Shown here: piece after piece, positions 35,601 through 43,591 of the stretch
Layout of the letters: the number at the start of each line of letters is the position of its first letter
Numbering within the stretch: position 1 is the stretch's first letter
Source: Ancrocorticia sp039812645
GTDB taxonomy: Bacteria > Actinomycetota > Actinomycetes > Actinomycetales > Actinomycetaceae
Assembly (NCBI GenBank): GCA_039812645.1
Contig: JBDIAV010000008.1
Span: 1-64,000, forward strand
Direction: 5' to 3'
DNA: 64,000 nucleotides
Position numbers and translations under genes: made by a program
The notes under the pieces: generated by a model
Told to the model about the DNA's origin: nothing
The model's database searches: none
What the model saw: only the letters and a program-made list of their open reading frames with translations

Positions 35601-36205
35601 TCCAGGTCTTGAGCGGCGATTGGGATGGTGATGGCAAAGACACTCTCATGTTCCGCGAGGGTAATAACTTCTCCTATATCAACTCTCTCGGAGACGAGCC
35701 GGTGTCCTTTATCTACGGACGCGCTGGCGACGAAGTTCTGGTTGGTGACTGGGACGCAGACGGCAAGGACACCATTGCCGTTCGCCGCGGAGTGACTAAC
35801 TACTACAGAAACTCACTCTCGGGTGGACCCGCTGATGGGTTCCATAACTTCGGACGTGTCGCAGACCACGTGCTGGTTGGTGATTGGGATGGCGACGGCA
35901 GCGATACGGTGTCTGTTCACCGAGGCAGGACGTTCTTTGTGAACAACAGTCTCACGGGCACCCATGTAGCTGGGTTCATCTACGGTCGGGACGGCGACGT
36001 TCCATTGGGTGGCGACTGGGACGGAGATGGGACCGACACTTTCAGCGTGATTCGAGGAACGACGATCTTCATCAACAACACTCTCAGAGGCGGAAATATA
36101 GACGCCAAAGAACTCGCGCTAGCCGGAGATGTCCTTCTTGTCGGCGACTGGGATGGAAATGGTACGGATACCTTGGGCGTTGTCCGCGGCTCCGTGAAGG
36201 GGTAG
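32621..36205 (+). CDS. Secreted S8 subtilisin-like serine protease with C-terminal WDGDG-type repeats
   Basis: A 1194-residue exported protease. A Sec signal peptide (about 1-33, ending AMPALA) is followed by an I9-like propeptide (about 65-145). The catalytic triad is Asp196 (VIDTG), His258 (GHGTHVAG) and Ser575 (GTSMATPYVAG), with the oxyanion Asn in VAQGNLG. A long insert between His and Ser fits a protease-associated domain. An Fn3-like region follows, then five repeats of about 44 residues from residue 999 on, each with a GDWDxDGxDT motif. No LPXTG or membrane anchor is visible, so it is probably released. The ATG at 32621 has AGGAAA upstream. Likely a nutrient or virulence protease; substrate unknown. 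Confidence 0.92.
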   Translation: MTQCRHRRAHAAVALLAAVALSTGAAMPALADDDQSTPVPTAPSLTSQTTSAALNLSTTARTARSTDKWFVELEATPKILGGSTATIQAQQKAFIDSVADVEVTVEDTFSELWTGVIVSADEAALTSVKNSDHVKSVFPVLQVSRYAESSEGEPGSITSGTSRGTSGTPHSESSRLSASSDKIEYTGKGVKIGVIDTGIDIDHPALGGTGVPNTTEFPNDKIIAGYDFVGDDYNDDSRSSDYNPIPAPDSIPDDCNGHGTHVAGIAAGHDAKSRIFGMAPEATLGAYKVFGCTGTTSSEIILAAMEQAKADGMDVINMSFGADFAPWPNYPTSAAADNLVKAGINVVVAQGNLGALGVFSGGAPASAHDVIAVGSVDNAPERQGAFRVADNLYGYVDALQAPAAPIEGDIELAAYPEGQESGAVDLPGTPLTGKAVLISAGIPEFSDQIAAAQADGAEAVILYRPQSEIPLGPDLYLDEAVSSPVVTVSMNTGAQLRSAMKEAGDNAVVVTWTSDWAWSEPEGSSITSEFSSWGVSGDLEIKPDILAPGSNRQSAYPLDAPDSDGSGVTTMTGTSMATPYVAGSIALLLQAKPELDPANVKALLLNHASPVISVSDQERRSILEPIHHQGAGEIGIIDAGWFAHPEQGSDPDDSPQPIMVTPAKINLADSDEIETTTLTITNPGELAVVYFLHAYDNVETTTGPNGDTSYGYAQPDMEGRVTFSGEAVSFGNEVMVPAGESRDIEVTIHEPEAYKDSKGTIKPGSWYGGFISVTGFDSSQATIPFLGMTGDYETDRTFIYSTYGEVYGQETVAGWGMDPNEPYMSPSLATSCVSAGNCTGGGFDFVDDGYVFDFEAGDIPGVAIHIENPVRKLTVEAFHANDDGTKGAPVSAYGPFYISNGEGTFPYYDLYQWDATVQVSDDPADRRLVEPGRYVIEVTATKGMGHATKGSATETWLSPSFTVTGVPSPEQDVVLLDNGWDGENTVSWPIMPGFQVLSGDWDGDGKDTLMFREGNNFSYINSLGDEPVSFIYGRAGDEVLVGDWDADGKDTIAVRRGVTNYYRNSLSGGPADGFHNFGRVADHVLVGDWDGDGSDTVSVHRGRTFFVNNSLTGTHVAGFIYGRDGDVPLGGDWDGDGTDTFSVIRGTTIFINNTLRGGNIDAKELALAGDVLLVGDWDGNGTDTLGVVRGSVKG
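35615..36175 (+). repeat. Five tandem WDGDG-type (VCBS/FG-GAP-like) coding repeats
   Basis: GDWDGDGKDT, GDWDADGKDT, GDWDGDGSDT, GDWDGDGTDT and GDWDGNGTDT begin at residues 999, 1042, 1087, 1131 and 1175 of the subtilase, a period of 43-45. The DxDxDG spacing resembles calcium-binding beta-propeller loops. They may mediate adhesion or stability. Confidence 0.85.
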
Positions 36206-36220
36206 ACCGTTGACACATGA

Positions 36221-36257
36221 AGGCGGGGGCCAACAGGTAATCTGTTGGCCCCCGCCT
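36221..36257. terminator. Terminator between subtilase and ettA
   Basis: A perfect 16-bp stem (AGGCGGGGGCCAACAG at 36221-36236 with 36242-36257) and a 5-nt loop, followed by ATTTCTT. Convergent genes share it. Confidence 0.88.
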
Positions 36258-36338
36258 ATTTCTTGTCGATCTATTTCTTGTTGATGCGAAGGCACGAGAA
36301 CATGTGGCTATCAGCCCGTATTCTCGCGCGCCACTGCT

Positions 36339-38021
36339 CTAGCCGCGCGTCAACTTGCGGTAAGCACCCGAGGTGGGGCGAGCTGCCTCGGGGCCCAGGC
36401 GTTCCACCTTGTTCTTCTCGTAGGACTCGAAGTTACCTTCGAACCAGTACCAGTTCGAAGGCTCTTCCTGGGTACCTTCGTAGGCCAGAATATGGGTGGC
36501 CACGCGGTCAAGGAACCAACGATCATGGGTGATCACCACGGCGCAGCCGGGGAACTGCAACAGCGCGTTCTCCAGAGAGCCGAGGGTTTCGACGTCCAAA
36601 TCATTCGTCGGTTCGTCGAGGAGCAGAAGATTTCCACCCTGCTTGAGAGTCAAAGCGAGGTTGAGGCGGTTGCGCTCTCCACCGGAGAGAATTCCAGCCT
36701 TCTTCTGCTGGTCCGGGCCCTTGAATCCAAAAGCGGAAACGTAGGCACGCGACGGCATCTCAACGTTGCCCACCTGGATGAAGTCGAGGCCGTCAGAGAC
36801 GACCTCCCACAGCGACTTCTCCGGATCGATTCCGGCGCGGCTCTGGTCCACGTAGGAAATCTTGACGGTCTCGCCGATCTTCAGATCACCGGCATCGAGA
36901 GGCTCCAGGCCCACGATGGTCTTGAATAGGGTGGTCTTACCCACGCCGTTCGGTCCAATGATTCCCACGATGCCGTTACGCGGCAGGGTGAAGGAAAGAC
37001 CATCGATAAGTACACGATCGTCAAAGCCCTTCTTAAGGTTCGTGGCTTCGAGAACGATGGAGCCCAGACGCGGCCCCGGCGGGATCTGAATCTCTTCGAA
37101 GTCCAGCTTGCGGGTGCGCTCGGCCTCCGCAGCCATCTCCTCGTAGCGATCCAGACGCGCCTTCGACTTAGCCTGGCGACCCTTAGCCGAGGAACGCACC
37201 CACTCGAGCTCTTCCTTGAGTCGCTTAGCAAGCTTGGCGTCCTTCTTGCCCTGAACGGCGAGGCGCGCTTCCTTCGTCTCCAAATAGGCGGAGTAGTTAC
37301 CCTCGTAGGCGTAGAGGCGACCACGATCCACCTCGGCGATCCACTGCGCCACATGATCGAGGAAGTAACGATCGTGGGTGACGGCAATGACGGCGCCGGC
37401 GTAGTTCTGCAGATGCTGCTCCAACCATAGGACGGACTCAGCGTCCAAATGGTTGGTGGGTTCGTCGAGGAGCAGAAGGTCAGGAGCTTCGAGGAGCAGG
37501 CGGCACAGTGCTACGCGGCGGCGCTCGCCACCGGAGAGCACGTCCACCGGCATATCGCCCGGAGGGCAGCGCAGTGCATCCATTGCCTGCTCCAGCTGCG
37601 AATCAAGATCCCACGCGTTAGCGGCATCAATCTCCGTCTGTAGCTTGCCCATCTCATCCATCAGCGCATCGAAATCCGCATCCGGATCGGCCATTTCCTC
37701 GCCGATAGCGTTGAAACGGTTGAGCTTGGCGTACATATCCGCCCGGCCCAGCTGAACGTTTTCCAGAACCGTCTTATCCTCGTCAAGCGGGGGTTCCTGC
37801 ATGAGGATACCCACGCTGTAGCCGGGGCTCAGGCGAGCCTCACCATTGGACGGCTCGTCCATTCCGGCCATGATCTTAAGAATCGTTGACTTACCCGCAC
37901 CGTTCGGGCCAACCATGCCGATCTTAGCCCCGGGATAGAAGGCCATCGTCACGTCGTCAAGAATCGTCTTGTCCCCCACGCGCTTAAACGCGTGGATCAT
38001 CTGATAGATGTACTCAGCCAC
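36339..38021 (-). CDS. ettA: Energy-dependent translational throttle protein EttA (ABC-F)
   Basis: A ribosome-binding ABC-F ATPase that gates the first elongation steps by energy status. 560 residues with two ABC domains: Walker A GPNGAGKST and GPNGVGKTT, signatures LSGGERRRVA and LSGGERNRLN, and Walker B LLLLDEPTNHLD and LLLLDEPTNDLD. The inter-domain linker is rich in Arg and Lys, as expected. The GTG at 38021 has GGAG 4-5 nt upstream. No membrane domain. Beside an SSB paralog, as in M. tuberculosis Rv2477c/Rv2478c. Confidence 0.95.
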   Translation of the reverse strand: MAEYIYQMIHAFKRVGDKTILDDVTMAFYPGAKIGMVGPNGAGKSTILKIMAGMDEPSNGEARLSPGYSVGILMQEPPLDEDKTVLENVQLGRADMYAKLNRFNAIGEEMADPDADFDALMDEMGKLQTEIDAANAWDLDSQLEQAMDALRCPPGDMPVDVLSGGERRRVALCRLLLEAPDLLLLDEPTNHLDAESVLWLEQHLQNYAGAVIAVTHDRYFLDHVAQWIAEVDRGRLYAYEGNYSAYLETKEARLAVQGKKDAKLAKRLKEELEWVRSSAKGRQAKSKARLDRYEEMAAEAERTRKLDFEEIQIPPGPRLGSIVLEATNLKKGFDDRVLIDGLSFTLPRNGIVGIIGPNGVGKTTLFKTIVGLEPLDAGDLKIGETVKISYVDQSRAGIDPEKSLWEVVSDGLDFIQVGNVEMPSRAYVSAFGFKGPDQQKKAGILSGGERNRLNLALTLKQGGNLLLLDEPTNDLDVETLGSLENALLQFPGCAVVITHDRWFLDRVATHILAYEGTQEEPSNWYWFEGNFESYEKNKVERLGPEAARPTSGAYRKLTRG

Positions 38022-38075
38022 GAGGCTCCATCTCACTTGATTTGTTGCTTGCCTGCCGCCGCCCATGACTGGCGC

Positions 38076-38103
38076 GCGGCCCTGTACAAGAATACAGGGC
38101 CGC
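38076..38103. terminator. Hairpin between ssb paralog and ettA
   Basis: A perfect 11-bp GC-rich stem (GCGGCCCTGTA at 38076-38086 with 38093-38103) and a 6-nt loop. No T-run on either side, so termination is only possible, not certain. Confidence 0.5.
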
Positions 38104-38184
38104 TTAACGAAAGTCCCCTGTGGGTAGTGACATCACACACGGTCCCCACCGTTACAGAGACCCCTCCTCCACGGACCTCCTACC

Positions 38185-38862
38185 TCACGAATACACGTGG
38201 GCAAGGTTTCCCGCTGGATCAAGATCCTCTAACAAGTCTTCTTCCGCCGTTTCTTCCAGCTCCTCAGCTCCGGGATTTTCGGGATCGACGACGGCGCCCG
38301 GGTCACGTGACTCCCACTGTTCGGCAGCATCCGGATCACGTTCAAAGCTGCCACTGATCGAGAACCCGCCTTCCGGCTGGAAGCCGGAGGTCATCGTCCT
38401 CCCGTTGGTCACCGTCTCCTCAGGAGCCGGCGTTCCTTCAGTCGCATTCTGCTGCGCGGTTTCGCGGTGCTCTCCCTCCAACGCGGGAGGTTCAGTGAGC
38501 CGTGCGTGGATGAAGTGGGCGACGCCCGTACTCAGCTCAATCCCCACCGCATCAGCGAGAATGTTGAACTCGGTGTGTTGCACCCCATCCTTGTCCGCCC
38601 ACATGCGTGGGACCAGCCGCCCCCGCACCAGAACGGGTGTTCCGCGATGAACGGATCGAACCACATGCTGCCCGAGCGTGCCATAACATCGCACCGAGTA
38701 CCAAGCTGTTTCTCCGTTAGTAAATTCCTGCACCTCGCGATTGAATCGGCGGGCTGTCACACCCACACGCATCACCACGGTGGATCGCTGCGGGTCACTC
38801 CCAAATATGGTGGGCACCGATCCCACATACCCTCGCACCGTTACATACGTTTCGTTCGACAT
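38185..38862 (-). CDS. Single-stranded DNA-binding protein paralog
   Basis: A 225-residue OB-fold protein. The N-terminal 110 residues match SSB: ETYVTVRGYVGSVP, VVMRVGVTARRF, WYSVRCYGTLGQHV and VHRGTPVLVRGRLV. The tail is long and acidic but lacks the DDDxPF tip that recruits repair proteins, so it is likely an SSB paralog rather than the housekeeping one. The ATG at 38862 (second of a MM pair) has AAGGAG 5 nt upstream. It shares strand and neighbourhood with ettA and two dynamin-like GTPases, comparable to mycobacterial Rv2478c. Confidence 0.85.
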   Translation of the reverse strand: MSNETYVTVRGYVGSVPTIFGSDPQRSTVVMRVGVTARRFNREVQEFTNGETAWYSVRCYGTLGQHVVRSVHRGTPVLVRGRLVPRMWADKDGVQHTEFNILADAVGIELSTGVAHFIHARLTEPPALEGEHRETAQQNATEGTPAPEETVTNGRTMTSGFQPEGGFSISGSFERDPDAAEQWESRDPGAVVDPENPGAEELEETAEEDLLEDLDPAGNLAHVYS

Positions 38863-39043
38863 CATTGCTCCTTCATGGCCAGTCCATCCGGCCTGATGCC
38901 AGCATGAAGCAATCTGTCGATTCAGTGCGCCCCACGACGATCTCCTGTGGATGGGCTCTGCACGAAGCCGATCTGTGGATACCTTTAGAGTCGCGTCACC
39001 CCTCTGACACAACAACTCCGGAGCACATTGGCCCCGCAAGAAC

Positions 39044-40552
39044 TCAGACCGACAGCCCCTCGCGCGCCCGGCGGTGGCGATCAAGAACCTGTGCGGCGGG
39101 CTGAACCAGATACTCGTCAGTCACGCGAGAAATTGCCTCCCGTGCGCGTTCTTCAAACTCGTGCGCAGCAGCGATACCCGCCGTCCGCTGCCGTCGTCGT
39201 CCTATAACGAAAGCCCCTATACCTGCGGCAACTCCGACGGCAGCAGTCACCACTCGTACCGCTATCTCAGCCGATGGAATACCCATAACCGCTAACCCGA
39301 TGCCGAGAGCAGCAAGAATGATGCCAATCACCAGCCCCCACATCATTGCTCGCGGCACCTCAGCGATGGGAAGCGCGCGCACCTTGGTTCCCACGGCCCG
39401 GCGTAGCCGCTCGGGTTCTGGCACGCCTTCTTCCAGCGCGTTCTGCCACGGGTCCGGCATGCCGCTCTTGACGTGCGACAGCCAGGCGTCACGCGACGCC
39501 ACCACGGTGGCATTCGACGGCTGTTCCGGCTTCGCGATAGCTACCCGCCCGACACTATTCCCCGCCTGCCGTAGCGACTCGGCAACCGCAGGAATGCCGG
39601 TGGCCATGACCAGATGGTTGTTCAGGTCGGTCAGTTCTTGCCCATCCAGGTTCGCCTCGGATGCGCCCAACTTGCTGGAAACTCGCACGCGGATCGTCTC
39701 GAGTTCGGCGAGCGCGGTATCCAACGCTGCTTCCGTGTGGAGAACTGCCTCGCGCAACGCCTCGTGAATAGGAGCAAGAGATGTCTGATCCTTGGCTGAT
39801 GTCGCGTATACCGGCACTCCGCCAAGGCCGTCTGCCTCAAGCAGACGCTTCACGTCATCAAGAAGAATCGGCACGCCCGATGGAGGAACCATATCCCTTT
39901 GGTTAAGAACCACAATCATGTGGCCGCGCCGCTCCCGCATGGCTGCTAGGTAGCTCTCATGGATCAGGTGGTCGGCGTATTTCTGCGGGTCAAGCACCCA
40001 GATGAGCACGTCGACTCTTGGCAGGATACGGGCCACTTGCGCCGAGTGTGTGAGGTCGATGGAATCGTGATCGGGAAGATCGAGGAGAACCAACGAGTCA
40101 AGGTCGGACGTCCCGGCTGTAAGGATCGATTCGAAATCAATTCGGCGCTTCGGCGGCACGCCAATCATATCGAGGAGGGTCCCCGCCTCCGCATTCCAGA
40201 TACACGCGCTGGGCTCGTGGGTGGTAGGGCGCAGATCGCCTACCTCGGCAAATCCAAGGCCGCTCAACGCGTTAAAAAGACTGGACTTACCCGAACCGGT
40301 GCCACCCGCGAGCGCCGCAACCGTCAACCCCAGCCCAGCATTGAGCCGTTCTTTAACCAGGCGAAGCTCCTGCCGTGAGCGCTCCGCGATAAACGGATCG
40401 ATGTACTCACTGCTGGCGATCATCGCTTCCTCGAGCCGTGTAATCCGTGCCAATACCTCGGCTGCGGTCACGCCGTTAGCGTCGCGGTTTCCTGCCCGCG
40501 TCTGAGTGTTCACGGAAGTCGGCAGGTTGTCGGTCACTATTGTTCTCCTCAT
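39044..40552 (-). CDS. Dynamin-like GTPase, second of a pair
   Basis: A 502-residue GTPase. The P-loop is GGTGSGKSS, G3 is DLPDHD and G4 is NQRD. Two to three membrane helices lie at about 400-455 (MMWGLVIGIILAALGIG and AVGVAAGIGAFVIG), followed by a charged helical tail. This layout fits bacterial dynamin-like or GTPase membrane-remodelling proteins found in pairs in Actinobacteria. Its start overlaps the upstream GTPase stop by 4 nt. Role in membrane or septum maintenance is inferred. Confidence 0.8.
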   Translation of the reverse strand: MRRTIVTDNLPTSVNTQTRAGNRDANGVTAAEVLARITRLEEAMIASSEYIDPFIAERSRQELRLVKERLNAGLGLTVAALAGGTGSGKSSLFNALSGLGFAEVGDLRPTTHEPSACIWNAEAGTLLDMIGVPPKRRIDFESILTAGTSDLDSLVLLDLPDHDSIDLTHSAQVARILPRVDVLIWVLDPQKYADHLIHESYLAAMRERRGHMIVVLNQRDMVPPSGVPILLDDVKRLLEADGLGGVPVYATSAKDQTSLAPIHEALREAVLHTEAALDTALAELETIRVRVSSKLGASEANLDGQELTDLNNHLVMATGIPAVAESLRQAGNSVGRVAIAKPEQPSNATVVASRDAWLSHVKSGMPDPWQNALEEGVPEPERLRRAVGTKVRALPIAEVPRAMMWGLVIGIILAALGIGLAVMGIPSAEIAVRVVTAAVGVAAGIGAFVIGRRRQRTAGIAAAHEFEERAREAISRVTDEYLVQPAAQVLDRHRRAREGLSV

Positions 40553-42102
40553 ATCCGGTCCATGTATTCGCTGGCTCGCAGCCGCAACTGCCTGCCATCG
40601 CCCACGTCGATGCCATCCAGCACCGCTTGGTAGGACGCCATCACACCCTCAATGGCCTGGGTGAGGCGATCAGACAGCTTCTCGCGAGCAGTCCGCACCG
40701 TCTGCCCCATCTTCAGATGCTTCACCGCTTGCTCCGCACCCGCGACACCCCCGGCAGCGGAACCAAGCAACGCGAGAACCCCGGCCTCTCTCAGCCACGG
40801 GTTGGACCCCGCTCCCTCAGTGAGAGTGGCGAGATCACCTGCCCACGCCTGCATGGCCTCGTCCACGAGCGCAGCCACGTCTACTCCCGCATGACCCCGT
40901 GCTCGATACGCGCTAGTTTCCACAATGTCCTGCCGCCAAGCCGTTTGAATAGCCGCGTCTGTGGTGAGGACACCTTGAGTGAGTCCTACCTGGATGGCAT
41001 TAAGAACCCCGTCAAACACGGCTTCCATTGCGGCGTCACGAGCCTTGAGCTGACGGCGTCGCAAAATTCCCGGCTGCTCCCCATTCGCTAGAGAGGCGAG
41101 TGCACCACCGGAGGACGCGAACGACAACCACGACGTTGTGGGGGCGCCCTGGCCGTACCGGCCCATTTTGGCGTTGGTTGTCAGTTTCGATAGCGGCTGG
41201 GTGGCCGCCAGTCGAATCTTGTCGCCAAGATCTCGTACCGAGTTGGCCTGCATCTCCACGGCCTCAGACAGTTCAAGGAGTTGCCGGCGCAGTTGTGGCA
41301 GCATCGCCTGGGTAGTCCGGTCTACCAATTCAGCCCCCTTGTGCGACGCCGCAATTTCTTTCAGCCAGGCGCGCACCTCCGCGACCGACTGCGCGGACAG
41401 TAGACCTTCGTGCGGTCCGGCATCAGGCACCAGCATGAGGGGATCGTCGCCTATGCCGACATCCGCCATGCGCGCCACCAGGTCCGTCCACACCGTCTCG
41501 CGGGCCATATCCGACACCCGGTTAAGCACCACCGCCGTTGACATCCCACGACGATGTGCATCCCCCAAGGTGTGCCACGCCTGGGCGTCACCGTAACGGG
41601 CCGCCGTCGTCACAAAGACCCACAGATCAGCCGCGTCGAGGAGCCTGCGGGCAAGCTCACGGTTCGCCGCCTCCACCGAATCGAGGTCCGGCGCATCAAC
41701 GAGAATAATCCCCGGGACCGCTCCCTCCGCAACGGCCAACTTTCCCATATCAAGAAGCCCATGTCCCTCAAGAGAATCGGCATCTGACGGGTGGGCGGCG
41801 ATGAGCGGCATACGCGTCGTGGGCCGGAGAACAGAGGCCGGCGAGACCTCTTCCCGGAGAAGAGAGTTGAAGAGCGTCGATTTTCCCGCCCCAGACGATC
41901 CTCCAAGGACGACGACGGCCGGCAGACCCGCCGTCTGCAAATGCGGCAAGATCCTCGTCTTCAGTTGGGTGAAAAGCTGCGCGCGCGACTCGGCCAGCTG
42001 TATCGATCCCGGCATCTCCAGGGGCAGCTGGGCATTCTCAAGCGCGGAAACTGTCCTCTCGACGAGGTTGGCAAGCTCACGGTTGGTAGTTCTGGCGTTC
42101 AC
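40549..42102 (-). CDS. Dynamin-like GTPase, first of a pair
   Basis: About 517 residues. P-loop GGSSGAGKST, G3 DAPDLDS and G4 NRVSD are visible. A short hydrophobic stretch near 435-455 and a helical tail follow. The start is uncertain: a GTG at 42102 has GGGAGAG nearby, while an ATG at 42141 has no clear ribosome binding site; I used the former. It overlaps the next GTPase by 4 nt, so the products are probably made together and may form a hetero-oligomer. Confidence 0.78.
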   Translation of the reverse strand: MNARTTNRELANLVERTVSALENAQLPLEMPGSIQLAESRAQLFTQLKTRILPHLQTAGLPAVVVLGGSSGAGKSTLFNSLLREEVSPASVLRPTTRMPLIAAHPSDADSLEGHGLLDMGKLAVAEGAVPGIILVDAPDLDSVEAANRELARRLLDAADLWVFVTTAARYGDAQAWHTLGDAHRRGMSTAVVLNRVSDMARETVWTDLVARMADVGIGDDPLMLVPDAGPHEGLLSAQSVAEVRAWLKEIAASHKGAELVDRTTQAMLPQLRRQLLELSEAVEMQANSVRDLGDKIRLAATQPLSKLTTNAKMGRYGQGAPTTSWLSFASSGGALASLANGEQPGILRRRQLKARDAAMEAVFDGVLNAIQVGLTQGVLTTDAAIQTAWRQDIVETSAYRARGHAGVDVAALVDEAMQAWAGDLATLTEGAGSNPWLREAGVLALLGSAAGGVAGAEQAVKHLKMGQTVRTAREKLSDRLTQAIEGVMASYQAVLDGIDVGDGRQLRLRASEYMDRI

Positions 42103-42324
42103 CTCTCCATTCTCTCCCGAAAATTCTCGTGTGAGTGGCATTCACCGCGGCATGTGCCGAGTAGTTGGACTATCCACCACAGTTTTTAGGGACGACGGCG
42201 GCCTCCTGGTTACCGAAGTCACCGTCCCGACGAGAGACGGGCGGACGTCGTCGATCTTCGTGGGGTGATTAACGGCGAGAGATTTGGCTGGACTCCCCCA
42301 CAACCCCGTATAGTGTGAGTGCCC

Positions 42325-42397
42325 GCCTCCATAGCTCAATGGATAGAGCAACGGCCTTCTAATCCGTAGGTTGCGCGTTCGAGTCGCGCTGGAGGCA
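42325..42397 (+). tRNA. tRNA-Arg (anticodon TCT)
   Basis: Acceptor GCCTCCA pairs with TGGAGGC, discriminator A. The anticodon loop reads CTTCTAA (anticodon UCU). D-arm TAGCTCAATGGATAGAGC and T-arm CGTTCGAGTCG are present. CCA is not encoded. The region between the GTPase gene and this tRNA (42142-42324) shows nothing else. Confidence 0.95.
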
Positions 42398-42464
42398 CAA
42401 AATAACGGGACAGAACGTTTCCTATGCCACCTTTCGGCCGTGGGAAATGTCCTCGCAAAGCTAG

Positions 42465-42470
42465 TACGAT
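42465..42470 (+). promoter_or_regulatory. Candidate -10 box, leaderless orn
   Basis: TACGAT is followed by a 6-nt spacer GAATGG and the GTG start. No ribosome binding site lies between. Nearly the same layout precedes yigZ. Confidence 0.5.
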
Positions 42471-42476
42471 GAATGG

Positions 42477-43139
42477 GTGAGTTACCGCGTGTTGAAGAAC
42501 CCGATTGTTTGGATCGATTGCGAAATGACCGGTCTGGACTTGTCCATTGATGAACTGGTCGAGGTCTCCGTTGTCATTACGGACGCCGAGCTGAATCCCA
42601 TCGATGAAGGCATTGACCTTCTTGTCAAACCATCGCCCGAAGCGGTTGCGCATATGGACGATTTCGTCCGCAACATGCACACAAACTCCGGACTCATTAA
42701 CGAATGGGACGAAGGTTTGAGCCTTGACGAGGCCGAAACCCTGGTACTCGAATACATCAAGAAATTTATTCCAGAGGTACGCCGCGCACCTCTGGGCGGA
42801 AACTCGGTGGCGACGGACAAAACGTTCCTCGAAAAGTACATGCCGAACGTCATTGACCATCTGCATTACCGGATTATTGACGTCTCGTCGATCAAAGAGC
42901 TGGCCAAGCGCTGGTATCCCCGCACCTACTTCAATTCTCCTGCAAAGACCGGCAACCACCGGGCCCTGGGAGATATCTACGATTCCATTGATGAGCTGCG
43001 GTACTACCGCGGCATCCTTATGCCGCAGGGCGATGGTCCAACAACACGGGAATGCGAAGCCATTGCCAAAGAAGCAGCCGGGAAGACTGTGAAGTTGGCA
43101 CAAGATCACAACCGTGGGGACCTGCCCACAACGAACTGA
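42477..43139 (+). CDS. orn: Oligoribonuclease
   Basis: A 3'-5' exoribonuclease that degrades 2-5 nt RNA fragments including pGpG. 220 residues with DEDDh motifs: WIDCEMTGLD (Exo I), the NSVATDKTFL Exo II region and AKTGNHRALGDIYDS with the catalytic His and Asp (Exo III). GTG start, apparently leaderless. A C-terminal extension of about 20 residues is longer than E. coli Orn (181). Monocistronic with its own terminator. Confidence 0.96.
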   Translation: MSYRVLKNPIVWIDCEMTGLDLSIDELVEVSVVITDAELNPIDEGIDLLVKPSPEAVAHMDDFVRNMHTNSGLINEWDEGLSLDEAETLVLEYIKKFIPEVRRAPLGGNSVATDKTFLEKYMPNVIDHLHYRIIDVSSIKELAKRWYPRTYFNSPAKTGNHRALGDIYDSIDELRYYRGILMPQGDGPTTRECEAIAKEAAGKTVKLAQDHNRGDLPTTN

Positions 43140-43193
43140 CTAAGTTCCCGGCGGGCGAGAAACGCCCTACCACCCCGCGGAATATTATTGAGT

Positions 43194-43232
43194 CGAGGGG
43201 CTCCAGATTGCACAGCGATCTGGAGCCCCTCG
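43194..43232 (+). terminator. Terminator of orn
   Basis: A perfect 15-bp stem (CGAGGGGCTCCAGAT at 43194-43208 with 43218-43232) and a 9-nt loop; the following TTC is short. Confidence 0.75.
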
Positions 43233-43591
43233 TTCACACGTGGATAACCACACAAAACCATCAGGTGATGCAGATCACATAACGTACAACTTGATGTGAA
43301 ACCCAACCGAAACATGCCCGATTCCACACGATCACAAGTAGGAAATTCTGTGTTCACTACAGATTCTTCTGTTATTTACTAAAAAACAATCTTGCCCATT
43401 CGGTCACAAAGCCACACGCCACGAACTTTTCATCCCGACGCCATGTGAGAAATAGAGTGTCCACTACGTAAAACAACTAAGAATCGAGCCTACCCGCACG
43501 TAGCCTATCTGGAAGTTGACTGACATCACATCCACCATCGATGCCATGAGGTGCCAGTGAACTCCGCACACAATCTACGAAGGGAATCTCG
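43233..43591. other. 359-nt non-coding leader region upstream of the sugar porter
   Basis: AT-richer than its surroundings, with a TTACTAAAAAACAAT stretch near 43376. It holds a CRP-like palindrome at 43264-43279 and scattered TCACA/TGTGA half sites. No open reading frame of convincing quality. It probably holds the regulated promoter of the sugar porter gene. Confidence 0.5.
43264..43279. promoter_or_regulatory. CRP/GlxR-like binding site candidate
   Basis: GGTGATGCAGATCACA fits the TGTGA-N6-TCACA consensus with one mismatch. It is about 310 nt upstream of the sugar porter start, so its target is unsure. Confidence 0.35.
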
